Shown piece by piece: positions 36,993-44,962 of a stretch of 64,000 bases of DNA. The position numbers and the translations under genes are program-made. The stretch comes from Geothrix paludis (lineage in GTDB: Bacteria; Acidobacteriota; Holophagae; Holophagales; Holophagaceae): positions 124,001 to 188,000 of the forward strand of contig NZ_JAKZLC010000002.1 of assembly GCF_022808815.1 (NCBI RefSeq), read 5' to 3'. How positions within the stretch are numbered: position 1 is the stretch's first letter; every line of letters begins with the position of its first letter. The notes below the pieces were generated by a model. The model was not told where the DNA came from, searched no databases, and was given only the letters and a program-made list of their open reading frames with translations.

Positions 36993-37237
36993 CAGGCCAC
37001 CCGGTGCACGAGGATGCAGGCGCTCTCGTCCCGTCGCAGCGACAGGTGGTAGCCCTTGATCACGAGTTCCATGGGGTCCCCCAGGGGGGCCAGCTTCTCC
37101 ACCCGCAGGCGCGCGCCCCGGATGAAGCCCATCTCCAGCAGGCGCTGGCGGATCTGACCCTGCGCCTGGACCTGGATCACCTCCCCCTGGTCCCCCGGTT
37201 GGAGGTCGCTCAGGGGAATTGATAGATTCTGAGTCAT
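36992..37237 (-). CDS. feoA: FeoA, regulator of FeoB
   Basis: 81 aa SH3-like protein. PLSDLQPGDQGEVIQVQAQGQIRQRLLEMGFIRGARLRVEK is the FeoA motif (LLEMGF-RG) and MELVIKGYHLSLRRDESACILV the closing strand. It is coupled to feoB by a TGATG overlap. A 17-bp near-palindrome (37225-37241) covers its start codon and could be an iron-responsive operator. The gene is divergent from a phospholipid synthase gene. Confidence 0.95.
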   Translation of the reverse strand: MTQNLSIPLSDLQPGDQGEVIQVQAQGQIRQRLLEMGFIRGARLRVEKLAPLGDPMELVIKGYHLSLRRDESACILVHRVA

Positions 37238-37241
37238 AATC
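37225..37241. promoter_or_regulatory. Near-palindrome across the feoA start
   Basis: GATTCTGAGTCATAATC is an inverted repeat with one mismatch (GATTcTGA / TCAtAATC). It is placed where a repressor such as a Fur or DtxR-type protein could block feoA. A Fur-family gene is at 44358. Site identity is inference. Confidence 0.35.
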
Positions 37242-37326
37242 TCAACTCCAAACCATAGTCTAACTCCCCATTAGGGTGCTACAAGGTCCAAGTCAAAGGA
37301 TGTGATCTCCGTCTAAACTGGATCCG

Positions 37327-37899
37327 ATGCCCACGACCAGCCCCCTGACCCTGCCCAACGCACTGACCCTGCTGCGGATCCTGGCCATCCCCTTTTTCGC
37401 CATCGCGGTCTGGTACGGACACCACTGGCACGCCTTCATCATCTTCGGGGCCGCGGGGCTCACAGACCTGCTGGATGGGCTCATCGCGCGGGTGTTCGAC
37501 CAGGGATCGGACTTGGGCGCCGTGCTGGATCCGGCCGCCGACAAGCTGCTCATGACCACGGCCTTCGTGCTCCTGGCCTGGCGCACCCAGGGCATGGCCG
37601 CTCCCATCCCCGTGTGGGTGGCGATGCTCGCCATCACACGGGATCTGGTGATCTCCTTCTACGCCTTCGCCTCCGTGGACCGTCTCAGCGACAGCAAGTT
37701 CCACCCCAGCCTCCTGGGCAAGGTGAGCACGGCGGCCCAACTCGTCGCCGTCTCCCTGGGCCTGCTATTCAATGCCCTGGGCTACCGGCGCTGGATGGAC
37801 CCCTTCCTGCCGGAGATGTACTGGGTGGTGGCGGCCCTGGTGCTGGCCTCGGGCATCCACTACTTCGTGCGAGCCACCCGGGCCCCGGCCGCGGGATGA
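37327..37899 (+). CDS. CDP-alcohol phosphatidyltransferase (PgsA-type)
   Basis: 190 aa membrane protein. Contains the family signature D-x2-DG-x2-AR-x8-G-x3-D-x3-D as TDLLDGLIARVFDQGSDLGAVLDPAADK (about 46-73). Multiple hydrophobic segments fit the six-helix fold. The LPNALTLLRILAIPFFAIAVW start is typical of PgsA-like proteins, which make phosphatidylglycerophosphate, though related members make other head groups. Start ATG 37327. Its stop overlaps the next start by 4 bp (ATGA). Confidence 0.85.
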   Translation: MPTTSPLTLPNALTLLRILAIPFFAIAVWYGHHWHAFIIFGAAGLTDLLDGLIARVFDQGSDLGAVLDPAADKLLMTTAFVLLAWRTQGMAAPIPVWVAMLAITRDLVISFYAFASVDRLSDSKFHPSLLGKVSTAAQLVAVSLGLLFNALGYRRWMDPFLPEMYWVVAALVLASGIHYFVRATRAPAAG

Positions 37900-38930
37900 C
37901 GGAGCGGGGCCGGATTCCCCTCCGCTTCGCCCTGGCCGCGGCGACTGCCCTGCTGGCCCTCTGGCTGCTGCGGCGGGCCCTGGCCCCCTTCTTCTTCGCC
38001 ATGGTCCTGGCCTACCTGCTGGGCCCCCTGGTGGACCGCCTGGCAGGACGCCTGGGCCGGCCCTGGAGCGTGGTGGCGGTGCTCAGCGGCTTTGTGGTCG
38101 CGGTCGCCGGCCTCCTGACGATCCTGGTGCCCTGGCTGGCAGACCAGGGCGAACGCCTCGCCGCTTCCCTGCCGGGCTGGAAACAGGCCCTCGAGGCGAG
38201 GCTGCTGCCCTGGTTCCAGGCCCACCCGGCCTGGCAGGCCCGGCTGGAGCGCGGCCTGGAGGGCCTGGATCCGGGGCTGCTGCTTCGCGGCCTCCGCGCC
38301 ACGGGCGGCGGCCTCCAGGGGTGCTTCCTCGATCTGCTGGCCCTCATCCTAGTGCCCCTGATCCTCTACTACCTGCTGCTGGAGGGCCCCCGGCTCGTGG
38401 CCAACCTCCGGAGCCTGGCACCCCCGCGGCACCGGGAGCGCATGGACCGCATGGCCGGAGCCATCCACCAGCGCCTGGGCGGCTATATCCGCGGCCAGGC
38501 CGCCGTGGCCGCCGCCATGGCCCTGCTCCAGGGGCTGGCCCTGGCGATCCTCGGCGTGCCTTACGCCTGGCTGCTGGGCCTGGTGGCCGGCGTGTCCAAC
38601 GTCGTGCCCTACTCCCCCTACCTGACCGCCCTGCCGCCGGCCCTGGTGCTGGCCTATCTGGACGGAGGGCGCACGGGACATCTCGTGACCCTCGCCCTCG
38701 TGTTCATCGCCGTGCAGAAGGCCGAGGCCTTCTACTTCACGCCCGTCTGGGTGGGGCGCGCCAGCCGCCTGCATCCCCTGGAGGTGCTGCTGGCCCTCAC
38801 GGCCTTCGGCTTCTGGTTCGGCGTGCTGGGGCTCATCTTCGCGGTGCCGCTGGCGGTGGTGCTGAAGGTGGCGGCCGAGGAGCTGCTGGCGGACTACCGG
38901 GCCCATCCCTGGTTCGGCGAGGAAGCCTGA
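37896..38930 (+). CDS. AI-2E family (PerM-like) transporter
   Basis: 344 aa from ATG 37896, overlapping the previous stop by 4 bp. About eight hydrophobic helices in two groups: early ones around residues 8-70, then a soluble-helical middle (LPGWKQALEARLLPWFQAH), and later ones with GGYIRGQAAVAAAMALLQGLALAILGVPYAWLLGLVAGVSNVVPY, the family hallmark. It ends with VPLAVVLKVAAEELL. The AI-2E group exports small molecules or acts in ion/antiporter roles; the substrate here is unknown. Coupling with the phosphatidyltransferase-like gene suggests an envelope role. Confidence 0.88.
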   Translation: MTERGRIPLRFALAAATALLALWLLRRALAPFFFAMVLAYLLGPLVDRLAGRLGRPWSVVAVLSGFVVAVAGLLTILVPWLADQGERLAASLPGWKQALEARLLPWFQAHPAWQARLERGLEGLDPGLLLRGLRATGGGLQGCFLDLLALILVPLILYYLLLEGPRLVANLRSLAPPRHRERMDRMAGAIHQRLGGYIRGQAAVAAAMALLQGLALAILGVPYAWLLGLVAGVSNVVPYSPYLTALPPALVLAYLDGGRTGHLVTLALVFIAVQKAEAFYFTPVWVGRASRLHPLEVLLALTAFGFWFGVLGLIFAVPLAVVLKVAAEELLADYRAHPWFGEEA

Positions 38931-38972
38931 TAGACTGGGCCTTCCGCGTCGGGAGACGCCGAAGGAGCCGCC

Positions 38973-39989
38973 ATGAGAAAGCCCGCCCCGAAGGGGCCCC
39001 GCACCGCGCCCGCCACCCGCAAGCCCGCCGCCGGCCGGCCGGCCGCAGGCCCGGCCCGGTCATCAGCGCCAGCCCGACCGGCCGCAGGTCCGGCCCGGTC
39101 ATCCTCGGCTTCCCGTCCGTCCTCGGCCTCCCGCCCCACCTCGGGCTCTGCCAGCCGCTCCGCGTCCGGCGCTCCCACGCGGAGGCCGGCCATCGACAAG
39201 ACCCGGCCCGCGGCCAAGCAGGCCCCGCGCAAGGCCGCGGCACCCCGCCCCGGCGGAGCCTCACCTCGCCCTCCGCAGGCCGGCCAGGAGCGCCTCCAGA
39301 AGATCCTCGCCGCCGCCGGCATAGACAGCCGCCGGGCCTGCGAGCAGATCATCCTCGACGGCCGCGTGCAGGTGAACGGGAAGACTGTGGCCGAGCTGGG
39401 CGCCCGCGCCGATCCGCGCCGGGACGAGATCACCGTGGACCTGATCCCCATCCACAAGGAGGCGCCGGTCTACATCCTCATGAACAAGCCCAAGGGCTAC
39501 GTCACCACCGTGAAGGACGACCAGGGCCGGCCCACGGTGATGGCCCTGCTCAAGGGCGTGCCGGGCCGCCTGTACCCGGTGGGCCGCCTCGACTTCAACT
39601 CCGAGGGCCTGCTGCTCATGACCAACGACGGCGCCCTGGCCCAGGTGCTCATGGGGCCCGAGCATGAGATCCCCAAGGTCTACCTGGTGAAGGTCCACCG
39701 CACGCCGAAGCCCGAGCTGCTGAAGGAGTTCGAGGCCGGTTTCCTGCTCAGCGGACGTCGACTGAAACCCTGCCACATCGAGATCGCCGAGAAGGGCGAC
39801 AACCCCTGGCTGAAGGTCACCCTCACAGAGGGCAAGAACCAGCAGATCCGCCGCATGTTCGCCGCCGTGGGTCATCCCGTGAGCAAGCTGCGCCGGGTGC
39901 AGTTCGGCCCCCTGGCGGACCCGCTTCTGAAGCCCGGCGCTTGGCGCTTCCTGCACCCCCAGGAAATCGCGGCGATCAAGAGCCTATAA
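38973..39989 (+). CDS. Pseudouridine synthase, RluB/RsuA family, with long N-terminal tail
   Basis: 338 aa. Residues 1-105 are low-complexity Pro/Ala/Ser/Arg (disordered, basic). Then an S4 RNA-binding domain (ERLQKILAAAGIDSRRACEQIILDGRVQVNGKTV) and the catalytic domain with YILMNKPKGYVTT, the GRLDFNSEGLLLMTNDG motif (catalytic Asp, GRLD), IPKVYLVKV and TEGKNQQIRRMFAAVGHPVSKLRR. It converts a uridine in 23S or 16S rRNA to pseudouridine, as RluB or RsuA. The long basic tail is an addition to the usual length of about 230-250 aa. Confidence 0.92.
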   Translation: MRKPAPKGPRTAPATRKPAAGRPAAGPARSSAPARPAAGPARSSSASRPSSASRPTSGSASRSASGAPTRRPAIDKTRPAAKQAPRKAAAPRPGGASPRPPQAGQERLQKILAAAGIDSRRACEQIILDGRVQVNGKTVAELGARADPRRDEITVDLIPIHKEAPVYILMNKPKGYVTTVKDDQGRPTVMALLKGVPGRLYPVGRLDFNSEGLLLMTNDGALAQVLMGPEHEIPKVYLVKVHRTPKPELLKEFEAGFLLSGRRLKPCHIEIAEKGDNPWLKVTLTEGKNQQIRRMFAAVGHPVSKLRRVQFGPLADPLLKPGAWRFLHPQEIAAIKSL

Positions 39990-40775
39990 AAGGGACGAGA
40001 TCGCCCCGCCGTCCACCGCCAGGGTGCTGCCGGTGATGTAGGAGGCTCCGGGGCCCGCAAGGAAGGCCACGGCCTCGCCGAATTCCCTCGGCTCGCCGTA
40101 GCGTCCCACCGGGATGCGGGCCCCCTGCTCCGTCCGGATATCCTCCATGGTCCGGCCGCTGGCCTTCGCGGCCTCGCCGTCCAGGAAGCGGACGCGGTCC
40201 GTGAAGATGCGCCCCGGGGCCACGCAGTTCACGGTGATGCCGTCCTTCGCCACCTGCCCGGCGAGGGTCTTGGCCATGGCCGTCACCGCGGCCCGCAGCG
40301 AGTTGGAGAGCACCAGCGCGGGAATGGGCTGCTTGACGGCGCTGGAGGTGATGAAGAGGATCCGGCCCCAGCTCCGTTCCTTCATGCCGGGCACAACCGC
40401 CCGCGCCAGGCGCACGGCGGGCATGAGGAGGCTGTCGAAGGCCCCCTGCCAGGCGGCGTCGTCGAAGGCCATGAAGGGCCCCGGCTGCGGTCCGCCCGTG
40501 TTGGAGACCAGCACGTCCACGTGGGTGTAGGCGGCCAGGGTGGCCTCCACCAGTCGCTGGACGTCCTCGGCACGGCCCAGGTCCGCCACCACCGGCAGGA
40601 CCGCGCGCCCCGTGGCCCGGCGGATCTCTTCCGCGGCCTTCTCCACGGCCGCCTGATCCCGGCCGCAGATGGCCAGATCGCAGCCGGCCCGCGCCAGAGC
40701 CTCGGCCGAGGCCCGGCCCAGGCCCTTGCTGGCCGCCGTCACGAGCGCCACCTTGCCTTCCAGTTCCTGCCCCAT
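39984..40775 (-). CDS. SDR-family oxidoreductase lacking the YxxxK catalytic pair
   Basis: 263 aa from ATG 40775 with AGGAGGG 6 bases upstream (40782-40788). Rossmann opening VALVTAASKGLGRASAEALARAG and strand LAICGRDQAAVEKA mark a classical short-chain dehydrogenase. The later part ITSSAVKQPIPALVLSNSLRAAVTAMAKTLAG has the Ser, but Leu-Val-Leu-Ser-Asn replaces the usual Tyr and Lys (Y-x3-K). The rest, VNCVAPGRIFTDR, is normal. Similar YxxxK-less members exist and may have a different role. It overlaps the pseudouridine synthase end by 6 bp. Confidence 0.85.
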   Translation of the reverse strand: MGQELEGKVALVTAASKGLGRASAEALARAGCDLAICGRDQAAVEKAAEEIRRATGRAVLPVVADLGRAEDVQRLVEATLAAYTHVDVLVSNTGGPQPGPFMAFDDAAWQGAFDSLLMPAVRLARAVVPGMKERSWGRILFITSSAVKQPIPALVLSNSLRAAVTAMAKTLAGQVAKDGITVNCVAPGRIFTDRVRFLDGEAAKASGRTMEDIRTEQGARIPVGRYGEPREFGEAVAFLAGPGASYITGSTLAVDGGAISSLL

Positions 40776-40829
40776 GGGTGCCCTCCTGCGGGGCATTGTG
40801 GCACCCGGAGGCAGGAAGAGGTCAGCGAA

Positions 40830-41282
40830 TCAGGCCAGGTGCAGGCTCCGCACCGCCAGCAGGATCTCCCGAAGGAAGAACACCAGGGCCGCCACGAAGG
40901 CCGCCATGGCCAGGATGAAGAGCAGGGCCACAGGCACGGCCACGCTGGCCTTCAGCACGGCCCCCAGGAACACGGTGGCGATGCTGACGCAGACCAGCAG
41001 CGCCGCGGTGGTGCCGGAGGTGATGGCTAGGTTGATGAACCGCCTGCGATGCGCCAGGGTGTGCATCTCGTCGTGGATGGCCGGGTGCCGGCGTTCCGGC
41101 GCCTGATCCAGAAGATCCTTCAGCGCCCGGGCCCGGTCCACGATGCGTGCCAGCCGGGTGGACAGCACGCCGAGGATCGTCCCGATGGACGTGAGCAGGA
41201 AGACCGGCGCCACCGACAGCTGGATGACGTGGGAGATGTCCGTGATGGTCTGGGCGGAAACGGGAGGCGCGGGGACGGGCAT
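40830..41282 (-). CDS. DUF2721 family membrane protein
   Basis: 150 aa. Three hydrophobic segments, about 20-40 (VIQLSVAPVFLLTSIGTILGVLSTRLARIVDRARAL leads in), 83-105 and 112-135. The first block followed by ARIVDRAR is the DUF2721 pattern. Function of the family is unknown; it is an inner-membrane protein. Start ATG 41282; a repeat block begins right upstream at 41291. Confidence 0.85.
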   Translation of the reverse strand: MPVPAPPVSAQTITDISHVIQLSVAPVFLLTSIGTILGVLSTRLARIVDRARALKDLLDQAPERRHPAIHDEMHTLAHRRRFINLAITSGTTAALLVCVSIATVFLGAVLKASVAVPVALLFILAMAAFVAALVFFLREILLAVRSLHLA

Positions 41283-41290
41283 GGCTTTAT

Positions 41291-41375
41291 AGCTATCAGC
41301 TCTCAGCTGTCAGCTGTCAGTAAAAAATGCCGCACCCCTCTTGAGCTGAAAGCTGAGAGCCGATAGCTGACAGCC
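41291..41375. repeat. 7-bp tandem repeat blocks in inverted orientation
   Basis: Left block: AGCTATC AGCTCTC AGCTGTC AGCTGTC AG (41291-41320). Right block, reverse strand: GGCTGTC AGCTATC GGCTCTC AGCTTTC AGCTC (41343-41375), so the two blocks are inverted relatives separated by 22 bp. The pair could form a long hairpin. Together with 8118-8148 this is a second locus of heptad-period repeats. Confidence 0.8.
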
Positions 41376-41376
41376 T

Positions 41377-42036
41377 CTACAGCGCCTCTTCCTCGAAATC
41401 CAGCATGTGACCGCTCTTGCGGGCCTTGGTCTTGAGGTAGCGCAGGTTGTGGGGGTTGGAGGCCAGCTGGTGGCGCTCCCGCTCGACCTCGATGCCGGCG
41501 GACTCCAGGGCCCCGATCTTCCGGGGGTTGTTGGTCAGCAGCTTGACCTTGGTGATGCCAAAGAAGTTGAGCATCTCCACGGCGCAGTCGTAGGTGCGCA
41601 GATCGTCCGGGAAGCCCAGGGAGTGGTTGGCCTCCACCGTGTCGAGCCCCTGCTCCTGGAGGGCATAGGCCTTGAGCTTGTTCAGGAGGCCGATGCCGCG
41701 GCCCTCCTGGCGGAGGTAGAGCACCATGCCGCCGTGCTCGGCCACGTGGCGGAGGCCCTCCTCCAGCTGCTGGCGGCAGTCGCACCGGAGGCTGCCCAGC
41801 ACGTCGCCCGTCCAGCACTCGGAGTGGATGCGCACGGGAATACGGCGCCGGGCGTCGATCTCGCCGGCCACGATGGCCAGGTGCTCCTTGCCCGTGGCGT
41901 GCTCCAGGAAGCCGTAGACCGTGAACTTGCCGAAGATGGACGGCACATTGGCCTTGGCGATGAAGGGAACCTTCTCCGCCTGGAGCTTGCAGAACAGTTC
42001 GAGTTTCGGGGCGCTGCTGGGATCTTTGGGCGACAT
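41377..42036 (-). CDS. ribA: GTP cyclohydrolase II
   Basis: 219 aa from ATG 42036 (an upstream ATG at 42144 would add a poor extension). The catalytic region HSECWTGDVLGSLRCDCRQQLEEGL holds the zinc Cys residues (C-x10-C-x-C, from about 79), followed by GGMVLYLRQEGRGIGLLNKLKAY and NNPRKIGALESAGIEV. The enzyme opens GTP to start riboflavin synthesis. It is the RibA-only form, not the fused RibBA. Neighbour genes are not riboflavin genes; next upstream on the same strand is the DHH gene. Confidence 0.93.
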   Translation of the reverse strand: MSPKDPSSAPKLELFCKLQAEKVPFIAKANVPSIFGKFTVYGFLEHATGKEHLAIVAGEIDARRRIPVRIHSECWTGDVLGSLRCDCRQQLEEGLRHVAEHGGMVLYLRQEGRGIGLLNKLKAYALQEQGLDTVEANHSLGFPDDLRTYDCAVEMLNFFGITKVKLLTNNPRKIGALESAGIEVERERHQLASNPHNLRYLKTKARKSGHMLDFEEEAL

Positions 42037-42143
42037 GGGGGTCCGGGAGAAAGTGCGGCTGATCCATTGGATGCCGCCCGGGAGGAAAATGAAGTCTGGG
42101 ACCTGGACCTTTTCGGGGCAACCGGTTCCCGGCCCGTCCTGCA

Positions 42144-43139
42144 CTAGACCATATCGCGTTCCATCTGGGCCAGCACGGCCGTCTCCACCTGGGCGATGAA
42201 GGTCTCCAGCGGCAGGGAGGCCTTGGCGCCGGAGGCCAGGCGGTGGCCCCCGCCCCCGAACTGGCGGCAGACAGCGTTCACATCCACCTTCTCGCGGGAC
42301 CGGAGGCTCACCTTGGCGCGGCCGTCCGAGGCCTCGGAGAACAGGGCGGCCACCTCGACGCCCTTCAACTTCCGGGGCTCCTCCACCAGCTCGTCCAGAT
42401 CCTCGTGGGTGGCGCCGCAGGCGGCCAGGTCCGCCTTGGTCACGGCCACATACGCGAAACGACCGCCGTCCCGCATCTGGAGCCCGCCCATGGCCCGGCC
42501 GAAAAGCTTGAGCTTGGCGGGCGTGGCGGTCTGGTAGAGGGCGTTGTAGGTGCGCGCCGGGTGGACCCCCTGGGCGATGAGGTCAGCCGCCGCTTGGTGG
42601 ATCTTGGGCGTGGTGTTGGAATGGCGGAAGTTGCCTGTGTCGCTCACCATGCCCGCATAGAGGGCCTGGGCCATCACCGGCGGCAGGTCGCCCCCGATGC
42701 GGGGCCGCACCAGGTCGTAGACCAGCTCCGTGCTGGCGCTGGCCGTGGGGTCCGTGAACTCGTCGTCGAAGCCGTGAGGCGCGTCCTTCAGGTGGTGGTC
42801 CAGGCAGGCCCGCTCGGCCTTCGTGCCCTCGAAGGCGGCGTAGAGCGCCCCCATGCGGTGGGGTTCCGAGGCGTCGATGAGCAGCCAGGCATCCGGCCAG
42901 GCGGCCAGGTCCGCGTGGGCGCCCGCGGGGTCGTAGGCCTCGATCCAGCCCTCAGGATCCAGAAACCGCAGGTTCTCCGGCAGGACCGGCGCCACCACGA
43001 TGCGGGCCTCCTTGCCTTCCTCCTTCAGGTGGGCTGCCAGCGCCACGGCCGCGCCCACGCCATCCCCGTCCGGGTTCTCGTGGGTGGTGAGAAGGACCTT
43101 GGCGTGGCCATCGAGAAAGTCGGCAAAGCGATCGAGCAT
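42144..43139 (-). CDS. DHH-family phosphoesterase (NrnA-like)
   Basis: 331 aa. DHH motifs: LLTTHENPDGDGVGAAVAL (Asp-x-Asp), LLIDASEPHRMG, CLDHHLKDAP (DHH), then DTGNFRHSNTTP, and the DHHA1 domain at the end with VCRQFGGGGHRLASGAKAS. Length and order fit NrnA, which degrades nanoRNA and removes phosphate from pAp. Start ATG 43139. Same strand as the adenosine deaminase gene 26 bp upstream. Confidence 0.92.
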   Translation of the reverse strand: MLDRFADFLDGHAKVLLTTHENPDGDGVGAAVALAAHLKEEGKEARIVVAPVLPENLRFLDPEGWIEAYDPAGAHADLAAWPDAWLLIDASEPHRMGALYAAFEGTKAERACLDHHLKDAPHGFDDEFTDPTASASTELVYDLVRPRIGGDLPPVMAQALYAGMVSDTGNFRHSNTTPKIHQAAADLIAQGVHPARTYNALYQTATPAKLKLFGRAMGGLQMRDGGRFAYVAVTKADLAACGATHEDLDELVEEPRKLKGVEVAALFSEASDGRAKVSLRSREKVDVNAVCRQFGGGGHRLASGAKASLPLETFIAQVETAVLAQMERDMV

Positions 43140-43165
43140 GAATCCTGACCTCGGTAGTCAGGATA

Positions 43166-44233
43166 TCAGAGGTGTTCCTTTTTACTCTCCAGGCTGCCCG
43201 GCTTGAAGGCCTTCAGCTCGTGGACGATCTCGGCCAGCAGGGCGCGTTTGAGGGCGTAGGGCAGGAAGGCGCTCTTGAAGCCCATGATGATGAGCTCCTT
43301 GATTTCTTCGAGGTTGAAGTTCAGCTCGTCGTGGATGACCTGGAACTCCCGGCTCACCGTGGTGTTCGTGACCATGCGGTTGTCGGTGTTCACGGTGACG
43401 CGCAGACCCAGGTCGTAGAACAGGCGGATGGGGTGGTCCGCCATCTTCTTCACGGCCTTGGTCTGCACGTTGCTCGAGGGGCAGCACTCCAGCGGGATGC
43501 GGTGGTCATTTACATAATTGAGCAGGTCGCCGTCCTCGATGAGCCGCACGCCATGGCCAATGCGGTGAGCACTGCAGAGATGGATGGCCTGGTGGATGCT
43601 CTCCGGGCCGTAGGCCTCGCCCGCATGCAGGGTGCAGTTGATGTTGTTCTGGAGCACGCGACCGAAGGCATCCTTGTGGCGCTTGGCGGGGAAGTTCTCC
43701 TCGGCGCCCGCCAGGTCGAAGCCCACCACACCCTTGTTCTTGAAGGCCACGGTGAGGTCCGCCAGGCGCAGCGAGATGTCGGGCGAGATGTGGCGAATGC
43801 CGCAAAGGATGACGCCGGTCTTGATGTTGTACTGGCGCTCCGCCTGGGCCAGGCCCTCCAGCACGGCCTGCACGATGGCGTGGAGCGTGAGGCCCTTCTG
43901 CTGGTGGAGGATCGGGCTGTAGCGCACCTCCATGTAGCGCACGTTCTCCTTCGCCGCGTCCTCCGCCAGCTCGAAGGCGGTGCGAACGAGGCTTTCGTAG
44001 GTTTGCATCACGGAGAGGGTGACGTCGAAGGCCTTGAGGTACTCCACCAGCGACTTGCAATCGTCGCCCACCTCCACGAAGGGCCGCAGGCCCTCAGGCG
44101 TGTCCGCAGGCAGCTTCACCTTCTGCTGTTCGGCGAGGTCGAGGATGGTGGCGATGCGGAGGCTGCCGTCCAGGTGGACGTGCAGATCCGTCTTGGGAAG
44201 GCGCTGGAGATCCTGGAGGCTGAGTTTCGGCAT
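43166..44233 (-). CDS. add: Adenosine deaminase
   Basis: 355 aa TIM-barrel deaminase. Zinc and catalytic residues: DLHVHLDGSLR (about 16-26), CTLHAGEAYGPESI (about 203-216, His and Glu), GHGVRL, CCPSSNVQT, and VTVNTDNRM (Asp). Converts adenosine to inosine in purine salvage. Length typical (~340-355). ATG 44233. Lies in a cluster with the DHH gene and GTP cyclohydrolase. Confidence 0.92.
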   Translation of the reverse strand: MPKLSLQDLQRLPKTDLHVHLDGSLRIATILDLAEQQKVKLPADTPEGLRPFVEVGDDCKSLVEYLKAFDVTLSVMQTYESLVRTAFELAEDAAKENVRYMEVRYSPILHQQKGLTLHAIVQAVLEGLAQAERQYNIKTGVILCGIRHISPDISLRLADLTVAFKNKGVVGFDLAGAEENFPAKRHKDAFGRVLQNNINCTLHAGEAYGPESIHQAIHLCSAHRIGHGVRLIEDGDLLNYVNDHRIPLECCPSSNVQTKAVKKMADHPIRLFYDLGLRVTVNTDNRMVTNTTVSREFQVIHDELNFNLEEIKELIIMGFKSAFLPYALKRALLAEIVHELKAFKPGSLESKKEHL

Positions 44234-44285
44234 GGCCTAGCCTAGCGCTTCGCGGGGCGGGCAGCTATCTGATGAAGGTTTGAGA

Positions 44286-44357
44286 ATAAGCAGAAGCCCG
44301 ACTTTGCCGGGCTTCTGCTTGGGGGTGCGGGGGTGTGCGCGCAGCGTGGGACCCCCG
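44286..44357 (-). terminator. Repeated 3' module with terminator hairpin, copy A
   Basis: On the minus strand it starts right after the Fur stop: CGGGGGTCCCACGCTGCGCG, CACACCCCCG, then a hairpin CAGAAGCCCG (44317-44308 in reverse) pairing with CGGGCTTCTG, loop GCAAAGT, ending CTTATTC. A near-identical module is at 45522-45594. Confidence 0.8.
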
Positions 44358-44858
44358 TCAAACGTTCAGCTGGCTCATCCGGTGCGCCAGCGTCGGCGCG
44401 TCCGTCTCGCGGCTCTGGCACTCCTTGCACAGGCCGAAGATCTGGTGGCTGTGGTGCATGGGCCGGAAGCCGTACTCGTGGCAGATGGCCTCCTGGAGGG
44501 CCTCCAGGTCGGGGCGGAAGAACTCGATGATGGCGTCGCAGTTCAGGCAGATCAGGTGGTCGTGGTGCTCGTTGCTGCGCACGGCCTCGTAGTGCGCGTG
44601 CTGGTCGCCGAAGCTGCTCTTCCGCACCAGGCCGCACTGCACCAGCAGATCCAGGGTGCGGTACACCGTGGCCCGGCTGATGGCCTTGCCCTTCTGCTTG
44701 AGCGCCATGTGCAGCTGGTCCGCGTCGAAGTGGTGGACCTGGCCGAAGACCTCCTCCACCAGCTCGAGGCGCTCGCCGGTCAGCTTGAGCTGCCGCGACC
44801 GCAGGAAGGTTTCAAAGCGCTGCTGTTCCTCGGGGCGTTCGATCTTGGGTTTGCGCAT
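44358..44858 (-). CDS. Fur-family metal-responsive regulator
   Basis: 166 aa. N-terminal winged helix (ERLELVEEVFGQVHHFDADQLHMALKQKGKAISRATVYRTLDLLVQCGLV) and a metal-binding part: HHDHLICLNCDAIIEFF (C-x2-C) and HSHQIFGLCKECQSRE (C-x2-C), which hold structural zinc. The His-rich HEYGFRPMHHSHQ sensor region is typical of Fur-type iron or peroxide sensing. Likely target: iron genes such as the feo operon 7 kb away, as inference. Divergent from the gene at 44963. Its 3' end carries a terminator module also found downstream of that neighbour. Confidence 0.9.
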   Translation of the reverse strand: MRKPKIERPEEQQRFETFLRSRQLKLTGERLELVEEVFGQVHHFDADQLHMALKQKGKAISRATVYRTLDLLVQCGLVRKSSFGDQHAHYEAVRSNEHHDHLICLNCDAIIEFFRPDLEALQEAICHEYGFRPMHHSHQIFGLCKECQSRETDAPTLAHRMSQLNV

Positions 44859-44962
44859 GGAATCCTCGGTGGCAAGTCTAACCGGTCCAGTCGACAGATC
44901 GTATTTTACAGATGAAACCCCAAAGCGTATTATGTATCAACCGTATGCATATTGGAGCGCCC

